A stretch of 64,000 bases of DNA from an uncultured Steroidobacter sp. (GTDB lineage Bacteria > Pseudomonadota > Gammaproteobacteria > Steroidobacterales > Steroidobacteraceae). Shown here one piece after another: positions 25,752-35,181 of the stretch. Numbering within the stretch: the first letter of the stretch is position 1; each line of letters opens with the position of its first letter. Where the stretch lies: positions 124,001 to 188,000 of the forward strand of contig CALLKK010000018.1 of the NCBI GenBank assembly GCA_938008435.1, written 5' to 3'. A program made the position numbers and the translations under genes. The notes under the pieces were generated by a model, which searched no databases, was not told the DNA's origin, and saw nothing but the letters and a program-made list of their open reading frames with translations.

Positions 25752-27788
25752 TCAGAGCTCGACGCGGATGCCCGCGTGCAGCGAGCGTCCCGGCAGCGGC
25801 GCGAGCTCTTTGAGGGGCGATGCGTGGCGCCGCGCTTCCTCATCGAGCAGGTTCGTGCCGCGCAAGAACATGAGCAGCGATCCGGCGCGAAGCGGCAGGC
25901 GATAGCTCGCATCGAGCGCGAGCAGCGTGTAACCGGCGGTTTCGCGCTCGTTCGCAGCCGTCTTGTCCTGACGCGCGTGACGATACGCCTGCAGGCCGAC
26001 ATGCAAGGCTCTGTGCTCGAAGTGCAGCTCGAGGCCATAGCGAAGCGGCGGGATTTGCGGCAAGTCCTCGCCGGTATCGAGGCGTCCGCGGACGTAATCG
26101 CTCGCAACACGCAGCTCCAGCCGCGTATCCGCACCATGTAAGAGCGGAAAGGTGAGCTCGCCCTCGAAGCCGTAGAACGTCGCATCCTGCTGGCCGAAGC
26201 GAAACACCGGCAGCTCGTCGAGCTCCTCGCGGGTGTCGTACGCGTAGATGTAATCGGCGAAGTCGTTCCAGAACGCGCCGAGCGACCAATGCACGCCATC
26301 CTCGCTATGCCGATGCAGCGTCAGATCGAGCGTCCGTGCCGTTTCCTTGCGCAACGATTCGGTGCCGATCTCGAAGCGCGCGACCGCAAGATGCGGCCCG
26401 TTCGCATAGAGCTCGACGCTCTGCGGATGCCGCTGCGAGCGGGTGAGATTCGCCGCCAAGGAGTAATCGTCGGGAAGGTTCCACACGGCACCGGCCGAAA
26501 AGCTGTAAGCCGTCTCGTCATAGCGCGGCAGGCCCTGCGGCGTAAGGCGCTGCTGCTCGATGCGTGCGCCGAGCTCGAGTGTCACTGCGCCGAAGCGACG
26601 TTCCTCGAATGCAAACAGCGCGCGCTGATCGAGGATGGAAGGCGGCACGAATGCTTCTGCCCCTTCGGCATCGAAGTCCGTGTGCACGTATTGCGCGCCG
26701 ATCGTGCCGCGCCAACCAGCGAGCTCGCTGTGATCCAAGTTCAGGCGCACGTCGTAACCCGTCTGACGAAAGACCGTGCCGATTGCAGCGCCCTCGAGCT
26801 CGCGATGCGCATAATCGTTATAAGCAGCGCGGATGCGCAGGCGCTCGAGCGCGCCCGTGCGCAGTGCGCGCTCGGCCTTCAGGTCGTAGCGGTCCTGGCG
26901 CATGTCGATGCGCAGGTGGTGCTCGTCCGGCTCGTGCGTCTCGTCGGCCTCATCGCCATGCGCATGATGAGCTGCGGGTACGCCGTAAGTCGTGTCGTAA
27001 CGGCTGACTGCGACACCGACGAAGCTGCTCTCGCTGCCGGCGCTGATGCCAAAGGCGCCGCCTGAGGATTCGCTCGCCGAGTTCTCGATCTTGCCGCGGA
27101 CAAAGGCTTCGTCCGGATGCTCTGCGAGATGCTCGGCACGCTCAGCAGCCGAGAACGCATAGCCCGGAATTGCCACGTCGTCCGTGTCGCGCTTGAAGCC
27201 GTCGACGTGGATGCGCACGCGCTCGCTGCCGAGCTCGAGCCGTGCCACGCCGGTGCGCTCGTCCGCAGCCGTGTCGGCGCGCAGTTCGAGCACGCCGCGA
27301 TCGGCCTCCTTGGTGAAGCGTGTCGGAATGCGCCCGTCGACGACGTTGACGACGCCGCCGACGGCGCCGCTGCCGAAGAGCAGCGTGGCCGGGCCTTTGA
27401 GAATCTCGATCTGATCGGCAAGCACCGATTCGACGGCAACGGCGTGGTCCTGGCTCAAGCTGGAGACGTCGAGCGCGCTCATCCCATCCTGGAGCATGAG
27501 CACACGCTCGCCGCCGAGTCCGCGGATGATCGGACGGCTCGCGCTCGGTCCGAAATAGGTGGCGCTGACGCCGAGCTGCGAGGCGATGGACTCGCCCAGC
27601 GACGAGGCGACCTGGCGGTGCAGGTCATCGCCGCTCAGTACGAATGCCGGCTGCGCGATGTCGCGCGCCGTTTCGCGCAGTGCGGTGGATGTGACGATGA
27701 TTTCTTCGAACGAGCTCTCTTGCGCTCGCACCGAATGAGCAAAGAGCGTCGCGCAGACGGCGACGCCGAGAAAGTATCGATTGCACAT
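25752..27788 (-). CDS. TonB-dependent receptor with histidine-rich loop (ZnuD-like)
   Basis: A 678-residue outer-membrane beta-barrel receptor. A signal peptide (residues 1-22, ending VRA) is followed by a plug domain with SRPIIRGLGGERVLMLQDGM and EILKGPATLLFGSGAVGGVVNVVDG. An extracellular-type loop at residues 274-291, HHAHGDEADETHEPDEHH, has 6 His and 7 acidic residues in 18. Similar loops occur in ZnuD zinc receptors, and MPVFRFGQ-like strand segments (LPVFRFGQQDATFYGFE) are typical of that branch. Zinc, or possibly nickel or copper, is the inferred cargo. ATG 27788 gives the signal peptide; a TTG at 27812 is also in frame. Confidence 0.88.
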   Translation of the reverse strand: MCNRYFLGVAVCATLFAHSVRAQESSFEEIIVTSTALRETARDIAQPAFVLSGDDLHRQVASSLGESIASQLGVSATYFGPSASRPIIRGLGGERVLMLQDGMSALDVSSLSQDHAVAVESVLADQIEILKGPATLLFGSGAVGGVVNVVDGRIPTRFTKEADRGVLELRADTAADERTGVARLELGSERVRIHVDGFKRDTDDVAIPGYAFSAAERAEHLAEHPDEAFVRGKIENSASESSGGAFGISAGSESSFVGVAVSRYDTTYGVPAAHHAHGDEADETHEPDEHHLRIDMRQDRYDLKAERALRTGALERLRIRAAYNDYAHRELEGAAIGTVFRQTGYDVRLNLDHSELAGWRGTIGAQYVHTDFDAEGAEAFVPPSILDQRALFAFEERRFGAVTLELGARIEQQRLTPQGLPRYDETAYSFSAGAVWNLPDDYSLAANLTRSQRHPQSVELYANGPHLAVARFEIGTESLRKETARTLDLTLHRHSEDGVHWSLGAFWNDFADYIYAYDTREELDELPVFRFGQQDATFYGFEGELTFPLLHGADTRLELRVASDYVRGRLDTGEDLPQIPPLRYGLELHFEHRALHVGLQAYRHARQDKTAANERETAGYTLLALDASYRLPLRAGSLLMFLRGTNLLDEEARRHASPLKELAPLPGRSLHAGIRVEL

Positions 27789-27874
27789 GGATGAAATGCT
27801 CCGAAGTGCCAACGGACGATGAGCCGCAGATGAGCGGCGCGTGCTCGCGCGAGGCGAGCCTATGTGTCAGCGGC

Positions 27875-28180
27875 TTACGGAGCGGGTGGCGCGCGCGGGC
27901 GGGCGCAAAGAGCGGGGGAGCTCTCGACGAGGCGTTCGCTTTCGGGAAGCGTTGCGCCGAGCGTGGCTACGAACAGCCGTGGCGCATGCTCGTGCCGCGG
28001 CGCATCGGCCATATGGCCGAACTGTACGCAATGGTCGCAGTGCGCGGCATGTTGCGCGAACGGGCTGGCCGGATCGTGCGTATGCGTCGCTTGCGCGATC
28101 GTGTTCAACGCAAAGCCCATGGCAAGCGCCACGAGCACGGCGCGTAGCCAACGGGAGGGATGACGCAAAGCGTTGAACAT
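27875..28180 (-). CDS. Small exported Cys/His-rich protein (DUF2946-like)
   Basis: A 101-residue product. A hydrophobic segment at residues 13-30 (LRAVLVALAMGFALNTIA) acts as a signal or anchor. It is followed by ATHTHDP, AQHAAHCDHCVQFGHM and RHEHAP, a cluster of His with a CxxC pair. This layout resembles DUF2946 proteins, which are commonly encoded next to TonB receptors for metals. It lies 86 bp before the His-rich receptor on the same strand. A role in periplasmic metal binding is inferred. The ATG at 28180 is the first Met before the signal. Confidence 0.7.
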   Translation of the reverse strand: MFNALRHPSRWLRAVLVALAMGFALNTIAQATHTHDPASPFAQHAAHCDHCVQFGHMADAPRHEHAPRLFVATLGATLPESERLVESSPALCARPRAPPAP

Positions 28181-28396
28181 CGTAGAGCGAAGGCTAGCCC
28201 GGACGGCGGCATTCTGTGAAGTGCGCCGGCCAGGCCGCGGCCGCCTCGGGTGCGAGCCTGGCGGGGGCCGCGGCGCTGGCAGCCGTCGCCCCGATCCGCC
28301 ATAATCCAGGCACCGAAACAACGACGTTTACGTCAGAGTGTCGAAGCCGCTCATTTCTCGTCCAGCAGCCTCTCTCGACGCTGCCGCCGCTCGTCA

Positions 28397-29416
28397 GTGA
28401 AGATCTCCGGCGACAATCTCAACACCGCGCTCGCCAAAGGCGTCGGACACATCTATCTCGTCTCCGGCGACGAGCCGCTGCTCGTCAACGAGGCGGCGGA
28501 TGCGATTCGCGCGAAGGCGCGCGCACAAGGTTTCACCGAACGCGAGCTGCACGTCGTCGAGCGCGGTTTCGACTGGCAGGCATTGTTGAGCGGCAGCCGC
28601 GCGCTCTCGCTGTTCGCCGAGCGCAAGATCCTCGAGATCCGGCTGAGCGGTGCGCCCGGCGAGCAAGGCGCCGACGTGCTCGTCTCGCTCGCAGCCGATC
28701 CTTCGCCCGATACGCTCGTGCTCGTCATCACCGGTAAGCTCGACGGTCGCACGCTGAATTCGCGTTGGGTGAATGCGATAGACAAGCACGGCGTGGTCGT
28801 GCAGGTCTGGCCGGTCGAGCTCGCTCGGCTGCCGGCGTGGATTCGCGAGCGGCTCGCGCGGCACGGTCTGAAGGCCGATCCGGCGGCAGCCGCACTTCTG
28901 GCCGAGCGCGTCGAAGGCAACTTGCTCGCCGCGCATCAGGAAGTCGAAAAGCTCGCGCTGCTCATGCCGCAGGGCACGATCACCGCAGAGGCGGTCGTCG
29001 ATGCCGTTGCCGACAGCGCCCGTTTCGACGTGCTGCAGCTCGGCGAGGCGGCCATGCGAGGACAGATCGCCCGGGCGCTGCGCATCCTCGAGGGCTTGCA
29101 TGGCGAAGGCGTCGAGCCGACGCTTGTGCTCTGGGCGCTCAACAAGGACTTGCAGTGGATTGCGCGGGCGCAGGCGCTCATGCGCAACGGCCGGAGCGCC
29201 GACATGGCGATGAACGCTTTGTATGTTTGGCGGCCGCGGCAGGCGGCAATGAAGCTTGCGTTGAATCGTTTGACGGCCACCGACGTGAGAGGGCTTCTCA
29301 TGGATGCGGCCAACGTGGACCGCGCCATCAAAGGTGCGCTTCGCAGCGATCCGTGGATCGAGCTGGAGGCGCTGGTTGCGCGCTTTGCGGGCGCCCGTTT
29401 GGGGCGTGCGGCCTGA
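28397..29416 (+). CDS. holA: DNA polymerase III delta subunit
   Basis: HolA opens the beta sliding clamp within the clamp loader. The 339-residue protein matches the E. coli length (343). It begins KISGDNLNTALAKGVGHIYLVSGDEPLLVNEAADAI-type sequence, with the P-loop-like region at SGDEPLLV, and ends in a helical collar domain. GTG 28397 is chosen because upstream codons are low-complexity. It normally follows lptE; here that gene is 16 kb upstream. nadD follows 29 bp downstream. Confidence 0.95.
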   Translation: MKISGDNLNTALAKGVGHIYLVSGDEPLLVNEAADAIRAKARAQGFTERELHVVERGFDWQALLSGSRALSLFAERKILEIRLSGAPGEQGADVLVSLAADPSPDTLVLVITGKLDGRTLNSRWVNAIDKHGVVVQVWPVELARLPAWIRERLARHGLKADPAAAALLAERVEGNLLAAHQEVEKLALLMPQGTITAEAVVDAVADSARFDVLQLGEAAMRGQIARALRILEGLHGEGVEPTLVLWALNKDLQWIARAQALMRNGRSADMAMNALYVWRPRQAAMKLALNRLTATDVRGLLMDAANVDRAIKGALRSDPWIELEALVARFAGARLGRAA

Positions 29417-29445
29417 TCCGTCGAGCTGTTGCCATAGCGAGAGTC

Positions 29446-30084
29446 ATGAAGCCCATCGGCATTTTCGGCGGCACTTTCGATCCGATTCATTTCGGACACT
29501 TGCGTACGGCCTTCGAGCTGCTGCAGGCGCTGCGCCTGAGCGAAATGCGCTTCATGCCGGCGGGCAATCCGCCGCATCGCGAGGCGACCGTTGCGACTGC
29601 CGAGCAGCGCCTGGCGATGGTGCAGGCGGCCACGCGCGATCAGCCCGGTTTCGTCGTCGACGATCGGGAGATCCGCCGCGAGGGATTGTCGTATTCGGTC
29701 GATACGATGCGCACGTTGCGTGCGGATTTTCCCGACCGTTCGCTGTGCCTGATCGTCGGCATGGACGCATTTCTCGGCTTGCCAAAGTGGCATCAGTGGC
29801 GCGAACTATTGGAGCTCGCCCATCTGGTCGTCGCGCATCGGCCCGGTTGGCGGGCACCGAGCATGGGACCGCTCGGCGAGCTGCTCGTCGATCGCGGCAC
29901 GGGACGCATCGGCGATCTGCACGAGTCGCGCGCCGGGTGCATCTACATTCATGCAGTCACGCAGCTCGAAATCTCATCGACGGAGCTGCGCAAGATGATC
30001 GCCGCAGGACGCGATCCGCGCTATCTGATGCCGGATGCGGTGCGGGCCATCATCGAGGAGACAGGTTGCTACAAGCGTTCATGA
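29446..30084 (+). CDS. nadD: Nicotinate-nucleotide adenylyltransferase
   Basis: NadD makes nicotinate adenine dinucleotide from nicotinate mononucleotide and ATP in NAD synthesis. The 212-residue protein has the nucleotidyltransferase motif GGTFDPIHFGHL at residues 8-19 and the closing ISSTELR motif. The adenine-site segment MDAFLGLPKWHQW is typical. The frame is open far upstream, but ATG 29446 precedes the first conserved strand (KPIGIFGG) and lies just after holA. Confidence 0.97.
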   Translation: MKPIGIFGGTFDPIHFGHLRTAFELLQALRLSEMRFMPAGNPPHREATVATAEQRLAMVQAATRDQPGFVVDDREIRREGLSYSVDTMRTLRADFPDRSLCLIVGMDAFLGLPKWHQWRELLELAHLVVAHRPGWRAPSMGPLGELLVDRGTGRIGDLHESRAGCIYIHAVTQLEISSTELRKMIAAGRDPRYLMPDAVRAIIEETGCYKRS

Positions 30085-30223
30085 GCTCGCACGTGTTCTG
30101 CGGCAAGAGCGCCCGCGAGCCTCGCACTGTCTCGTCTCAAGACGCTCTTGCTCTCGGGCCCTACGACGTCAGCTCGCCGCCAGCCGGACGACAGGCGCAC
30201 ATTCACCTGCAATTGAGGTAAGC

Positions 30224-30742
30224 ATGGCCGCCAAACGCGCGAAGACTTCACGGACCACCCGCTCGACGACCAAGGCCAAGACGCCGGCCAAGACAGCGGG
30301 CAAGACTCGCTCCGCCGCTGCGAAGAAGACGGCGACGGCGAAGAAGACAGGCGTAGCCGCGGCCGCCAAGGCCAAAGCGAAGACGAAGGCGACAAGCGAC
30401 CTGCTCAAGGTCGTCGAGCACGCGCTCGACGAGATGAAAGCGGTGAACGTGAAGGTGCTCGACGTGCGCAAGCTCACGGACATCGCCGACACGATGATCA
30501 TCGCGAGCGGTAATTCCGATCGACACGTGCGCTCGATCGCCGATCGCGTGGTCGAGCACGCCAAGAAGGCGGGCTTTCGGCCGATGGGCGTGGAAGGCGA
30601 GCGCGACGGCGAATGGGTACTCGTCGACCTGCAGGATGTGATCGTGCACATCATGCTGCCGCGCGTGCGCGAGTTCTATCGGCTCGAGAGCCTCTGGGAC
30701 GTGAGCCCCACGCGGCGCGAGGCGGCCGCCGCCAACGGTTGA
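30224..30742 (+). CDS. rsfS: Ribosome silencing factor RsfS with lysine-rich N-terminal tail
   Basis: RsfS binds ribosomal protein uL14 and blocks subunit joining under starvation. The conserved domain spans residues about 58-160 (LLKVVEHALDEMKAVNVKVL, DIADTMIIASGNSDRHVRSI, GEWVLVDLQDVIVHIM). Before it lies a tail of about 57 residues made of Lys, Ala and Thr with 14 Lys and 4 Arg and no acidic residue, resembling histone H1 tails. RsfS is usually 105-120 residues, so this tail is an addition. ATG 30224 has GAGG 5 nt upstream. It is followed by rlmH, its usual neighbour. Confidence 0.95.
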   Translation: MAAKRAKTSRTTRSTTKAKTPAKTAGKTRSAAAKKTATAKKTGVAAAAKAKAKTKATSDLLKVVEHALDEMKAVNVKVLDVRKLTDIADTMIIASGNSDRHVRSIADRVVEHAKKAGFRPMGVEGERDGEWVLVDLQDVIVHIMLPRVREFYRLESLWDVSPTRREAAAANG

Positions 30743-30754
30743 AGTCATCGCGCC

Positions 30755-31222
30755 GTGCGGCTCGTTCTCATTGCAGCCGGCACGCGCCTGCCGAGCTGGG
30801 TCAACGAGGGCGTCGCGGAGTACGCGGCGCGGCTGAAAGGCGAGTACCGCTTCGAGCTCAAGGAAATCCCGCTCGGCCAGCGCAGCGGCGGCGACGTCAA
30901 ACAAGCGCTTGCCAAGGAACGCGAGCGTATGAGCGCGGCGCTACCTGCCAATGCCTATCTCGTGGCGCTGCAAGTGACGGGGCAGCCGCTTACCAGCGAG
31001 CAGCTCGCGAAATTCCTCGAAACGCGTGCCCGCGACGGCCGCGACGTGGCATTTCTGATCGGCGGACCCGACGGCATTCCGCCCGAGCTCGACGCGCGCG
31101 CCGATTTTCGCTGGTCGCTCTCGCCGCTCACGTTGCCGCATGCCATGGCGCGCATCGTCGTCGCCGAAGCGCTGTATCGCGCCGTCACGATCATCAAAGG
31201 GCATCCGTATCACCGGGCCTGA
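30755..31222 (+). CDS. rlmH: 23S rRNA pseudouridine-1915 N3-methyltransferase
   Basis: RlmH is a SPOUT methyltransferase that methylates pseudouridine 1915 of 23S rRNA in the 70S ribosome. The 155-residue protein has MRLVLIAAGTRLP at the start, the SAM knot with FLIGGPDGI and the closing SLSPLTLPHAMARIVVAEALYRA. The start is GTG 30755, 12 bp after rsfS. Normal length. Confidence 0.97.
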   Translation: MRLVLIAAGTRLPSWVNEGVAEYAARLKGEYRFELKEIPLGQRSGGDVKQALAKERERMSAALPANAYLVALQVTGQPLTSEQLAKFLETRARDGRDVAFLIGGPDGIPPELDARADFRWSLSPLTLPHAMARIVVAEALYRAVTIIKGHPYHRA

Positions 31223-31254
31223 CCGGAGGCCCGCGCGGCACTCGCGCGCTCCGT

Positions 31255-31281
31255 AGCGCAGCGCATCGTTGCGCGAGCGCT
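31255..31281. terminator. Hairpin between rlmH and the convergent kinase gene
   Basis: AGCGC, A, GCGCA (31255-31265) pairs with TGCGC, GA, GCGCT (31270-31281) around a TCGT loop: 10 bp with a small internal loop. It abuts the kinase stop codon, so it may stop transcription from both sides. No clear T run. Confidence 0.35.
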
Positions 31282-32135
31282 CAGACTTTCATTTTCGCCA
31301 GCGTCGCGAGCGCGGCTGCGGCGGTGGGGAAGCGCTCGTTCGGATTCTTCGCAAGCAGGCCGTCGATCAAGCTTTGAAAACGCGCGTGCTCCGGCGGAAG
31401 CGTCGGGATCGGATCGTGGCGATGCGCATGGAGGATCGCCATGACGGTATTGCCGCGGAAGGGACGTTGACCAGTCAACATTTCGTAGAAGATCACCCCG
31501 AGGCTGTAGAGGTCGCTGCGCTGGTCGACGGGCGCGCCTTCGGCCTGTTCGGGGCTGATGTAATAGGGCGAGCCGCGTATCTCGCCGGCGAGCGTGACCT
31601 GCGTGGCGTTCTCCATCGGCTTGGCGAGGCCGAAGTCGATGAGCACGATGCGTCCGTCGGCGCGCATCATGACGTTGGCGGGTTTCAGATCGCGGTGGCA
31701 GAGTCCGGCCGAATGCACCGCCACGAGCGCACCGGCGATCTGCACGAAGATGTCGATGCTGTCGCTCACCGTCATGAGATTGCGGATGCGCAGCTCGAGG
31801 CTGCCGCCCGGAAAGTACTCGGTGACGATGTAGCGGAAATCCTCGCCGTGGCCCCAATCGTAGATATCCACGATCGCGGGATGCCGGATGCGCGTGAGCA
31901 GCTCGCGCTCGCGCTCGAAGCGCTCCTCCTCGCCGGCATCGGCCGTCGACAGCGGGCCGGTGCGCAGGACCTTCACCGCCACGTTGTGGCCGAGCTCGAG
32001 CGAGTGCGCGACGTAGATCTCCGACTTCGGCGAGGTCGCGATGGTTTGTAGGAACCGGTAGCCCGGAATACGCGGAAACGAGAGCGGCTGCCGATCTAGC
32101 CCCCTCAAGCTCCTCATCTCGTTACCGTGGCGCAT
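31281..32135 (-). CDS. Serine/threonine protein kinase (Hanks type), glycine loop atypical
   Basis: A 284-residue soluble kinase with a near-complete catalytic set: VAVK with Lys55, CHRDLKPAN with Asp149, LIDFGLAK with Asp167, GSPYYISPEQ as the activation-segment end and SDLYSLGVIFYEMLTG. The usual GxGxxG loop is replaced by ATSPKSEIYVAH, which lacks glycines, so nucleotide binding may be altered. There is no transmembrane helix or sensor domain. It interrupts the rlmH-maf neighbourhood. Substrate unknown; the adjacent divergent STAS-like protein is a candidate. A second ATG lies at 32117. Confidence 0.9.
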   Translation of the reverse strand: MRHGNEMRSLRGLDRQPLSFPRIPGYRFLQTIATSPKSEIYVAHSLELGHNVAVKVLRTGPLSTADAGEEERFERERELLTRIRHPAIVDIYDWGHGEDFRYIVTEYFPGGSLELRIRNLMTVSDSIDIFVQIAGALVAVHSAGLCHRDLKPANVMMRADGRIVLIDFGLAKPMENATQVTLAGEIRGSPYYISPEQAEGAPVDQRSDLYSLGVIFYEMLTGQRPFRGNTVMAILHAHRHDPIPTLPPEHARFQSLIDGLLAKNPNERFPTAAAALATLAKMKV

Positions 32136-32321
32136 CGTCGCTGACGCTTGTCTTGATCTTGTGTTCCAACCGCTGCGATAGCGCTATCACCGCCGCACGC
32201 GGTGGATAGGCATTTGCAAACGGGGGGCGAGCGTAGCGGGTGAGGCGCCTAGCGGACTAGAGACTGGATCACGAATGTGCCCGGGCGATGCGGCGGGAAG
32301 TGCGCTTGGCCCGAACTTGGC

Positions 32322-32327
32322 TATGAT
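32322..32327 (+). promoter_or_regulatory. TATGAT -10-like element before the STAS-like gene
   Basis: TATGAT matches the -10 consensus at five of six positions and lies 25-52 bp before the two candidate starts (32352 and 32379). A convincing -35 at 17 bp was not found. Confidence 0.35.
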
Positions 32328-32378
32328 AGTCGGCAAGCAGGTCGCGGCGGCATGCCGACCGCGACGGGGGACTCGACC

Positions 32379-32816
32379 GTGGAATCGAAATACGTGATCG
32401 ACGCCGGCAAACGGCTGATACACGTGAGGGTGTGGGGCGAGATGCGCGCCCAAGGCTTGATCGCGCTGATGCGGCGGATCGGCTCTGACCCGCTGTACCG
32501 GCCGGATATGGACGCGATCGTCGACCTGCGTGAGGCGCACGGCGATTGGGATTATTCGGAAATCCAGCGTCTGCGCGACTTCCTGGCGCGTGCCGCCGGT
32601 TCCGAGCGACGCCTGTGGGCAGGCGTCATGAGCCCGGGGCCGCTGGCGGCGGCCGCGCGGATGTTGATCGTCATCAGCGAGCCGGTGGCCCCCGGCCTGC
32701 AGATGCAGCTCTTCGACGAGCCGCGCTCGGCGGTCCGCTGGATCCGCGCCAGCCGCCGCGTGCACGGCGCCTTCCTGCCGCATCGAGCCGAGCAGCCGTC
32801 CGCTTCGGTTCGTTAG
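32379..32816 (+). CDS. STAS-like (SpoIIAA-like) small protein
   Basis: A protein of 145 residues without signal or membrane segment. ESKYVIDAGKRLIHVRVWGEM, a central DMDAIVDLRE strand and GVMSPGPLAAAARMLIVISEP fit the alternating strand-helix pattern of SpoIIAA/STAS-like domains found in many gammaproteobacteria. GTG 32379 has GGGGGA 8 nt upstream and gives the compact domain; ATG 32352 in the same frame adds nine residues and remains possible. It is divergent from the Ser/Thr kinase gene. Function unknown. Confidence 0.6.
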   Translation: MESKYVIDAGKRLIHVRVWGEMRAQGLIALMRRIGSDPLYRPDMDAIVDLREAHGDWDYSEIQRLRDFLARAAGSERRLWAGVMSPGPLAAAARMLIVISEPVAPGLQMQLFDEPRSAVRWIRASRRVHGAFLPHRAEQPSASVR

Positions 32817-32954
32817 CCCTCAGCGCCTTGCCCGTCGGGGTGGCGCTCCAACGCAAGTTCAGCACGAGTTCAGCGCTCGCTCGCTAATCCTGGCAGCACT
32901 GAGGCCATCGCCCGAAGGCTCGTACCCGACAAGCCTGCGCGTTACGCCTTGTTT

Positions 32955-32969
32955 TTGTTAACCGAACAA
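32955..32969. promoter_or_regulatory. Inverted repeat TTGTT-N5-AACAA upstream of maf
   Basis: Perfect 5-bp arms separated by AACCG, about 37 bp before the maf start. It overlaps an A/T-rich patch that includes a TACAAT hexamer at 32970-32975. It could be an operator or the upstream part of a promoter. Confidence 0.25.
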
Positions 32970-32990
32970 TACAATCGGCGCGCGCGGACC

Positions 32991-32998
32991 TGTATGCT
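32991..32998 (+). promoter_or_regulatory. Extended -10-like element TGTATGCT before maf
   Basis: A TATGCT hexamer preceded by TG ends 7 nt before ATG 33006. The spacing is as for lptE and pmbA and predicts a leaderless or near-leaderless transcript. Confidence 0.35.
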
Positions 32999-33005
32999 TC
33001 GGGTT

Positions 33006-33610
33006 ATGGAAAGTTTTTCCAAGCCTTTGATCTATCTAGCTTCCGCATCGCCGCGCAGGAGCGCTCTGCTGCGCCAAGTGGGGGTTCCCCACAGCGTGCG
33101 TCCGGTCGATATCGACGAGGCGATCGCCCCGGGCGAATCGCCCGGCGCGTACGTCACCCGCCTGGCCGAAACCAAGGCGCGCACCTTGTGGCAGCGCTTG
33201 GCGCCGGAGGAACGCTTGCCGGTGCTGGGAGCCGATACGTCGGTCGCGCTCGATGACGAGATCATGGGCAAGCCGCGCGACGAGCAGGACGGCGTGCGCA
33301 TGCTGGCGCGGCTGTCGGCGCGGACGCATCGGGTGTTCACGGCGGTCGCGCTCTGTCACGAGGGCGGTTGCGCCACCCAGCTCAGCGTCAGCGAGGTTTC
33401 GTTCCGCAAGCTCGAGCCGGAGGAGATCCAGGCTTATTGGCGCACGGGAGAGCCCCGCGACAAGGCCGGCGCGTATGCGGTGCAAGGGCTTGCAGCGCTG
33501 TTCATCGAGCGCATCACGGGCAGCTTCTCCGGAATCATGGGGCTGCCTTTGTTCGAAACGGGCGAGCTGCTGCGCTCGATCGGTTGGCGCCTCGACGGCG
33601 CGACGGTGCA

Positions 33611-33614
<4 letters not shown>
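33006..33614 (+). CDS. maf: Maf-like nucleoside triphosphate pyrophosphatase
   Basis: Maf proteins hydrolyse non-canonical or excess nucleoside triphosphates (dTTP/UTP type for the YhdE branch) to monophosphates. The 202-residue protein has LASASPRRSALL at the start, the metal and base-recognition segment VLGADTSVALDDEIMGKP, EPRDKAGAYAVQG and ITGSFSGIMGLPL. Adjacency to rng is typical of the YhdE branch. ATG 33006 is chosen; ATG 32994 is four codons upstream. Its stop overlaps the rng start as ATGA. Confidence 0.95.
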
Positions 33615-35095
<1,481 letters not shown>

Positions 35096-35181
35096 GCATC
35101 GCACCGCGTGACAGGTTCAGCGCTCGTTGCGACGCGTCTGCTGCGCGTGCCGAGCGAAAGGTTCGAAACGAGTAAGCGAAA

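Noticed and set aside
25697..26299. N-terminal extension of the LysR frame
   Set aside because: Antisense-phase shadow of the TonB receptor. The helix-turn-helix begins at ATG 25696.
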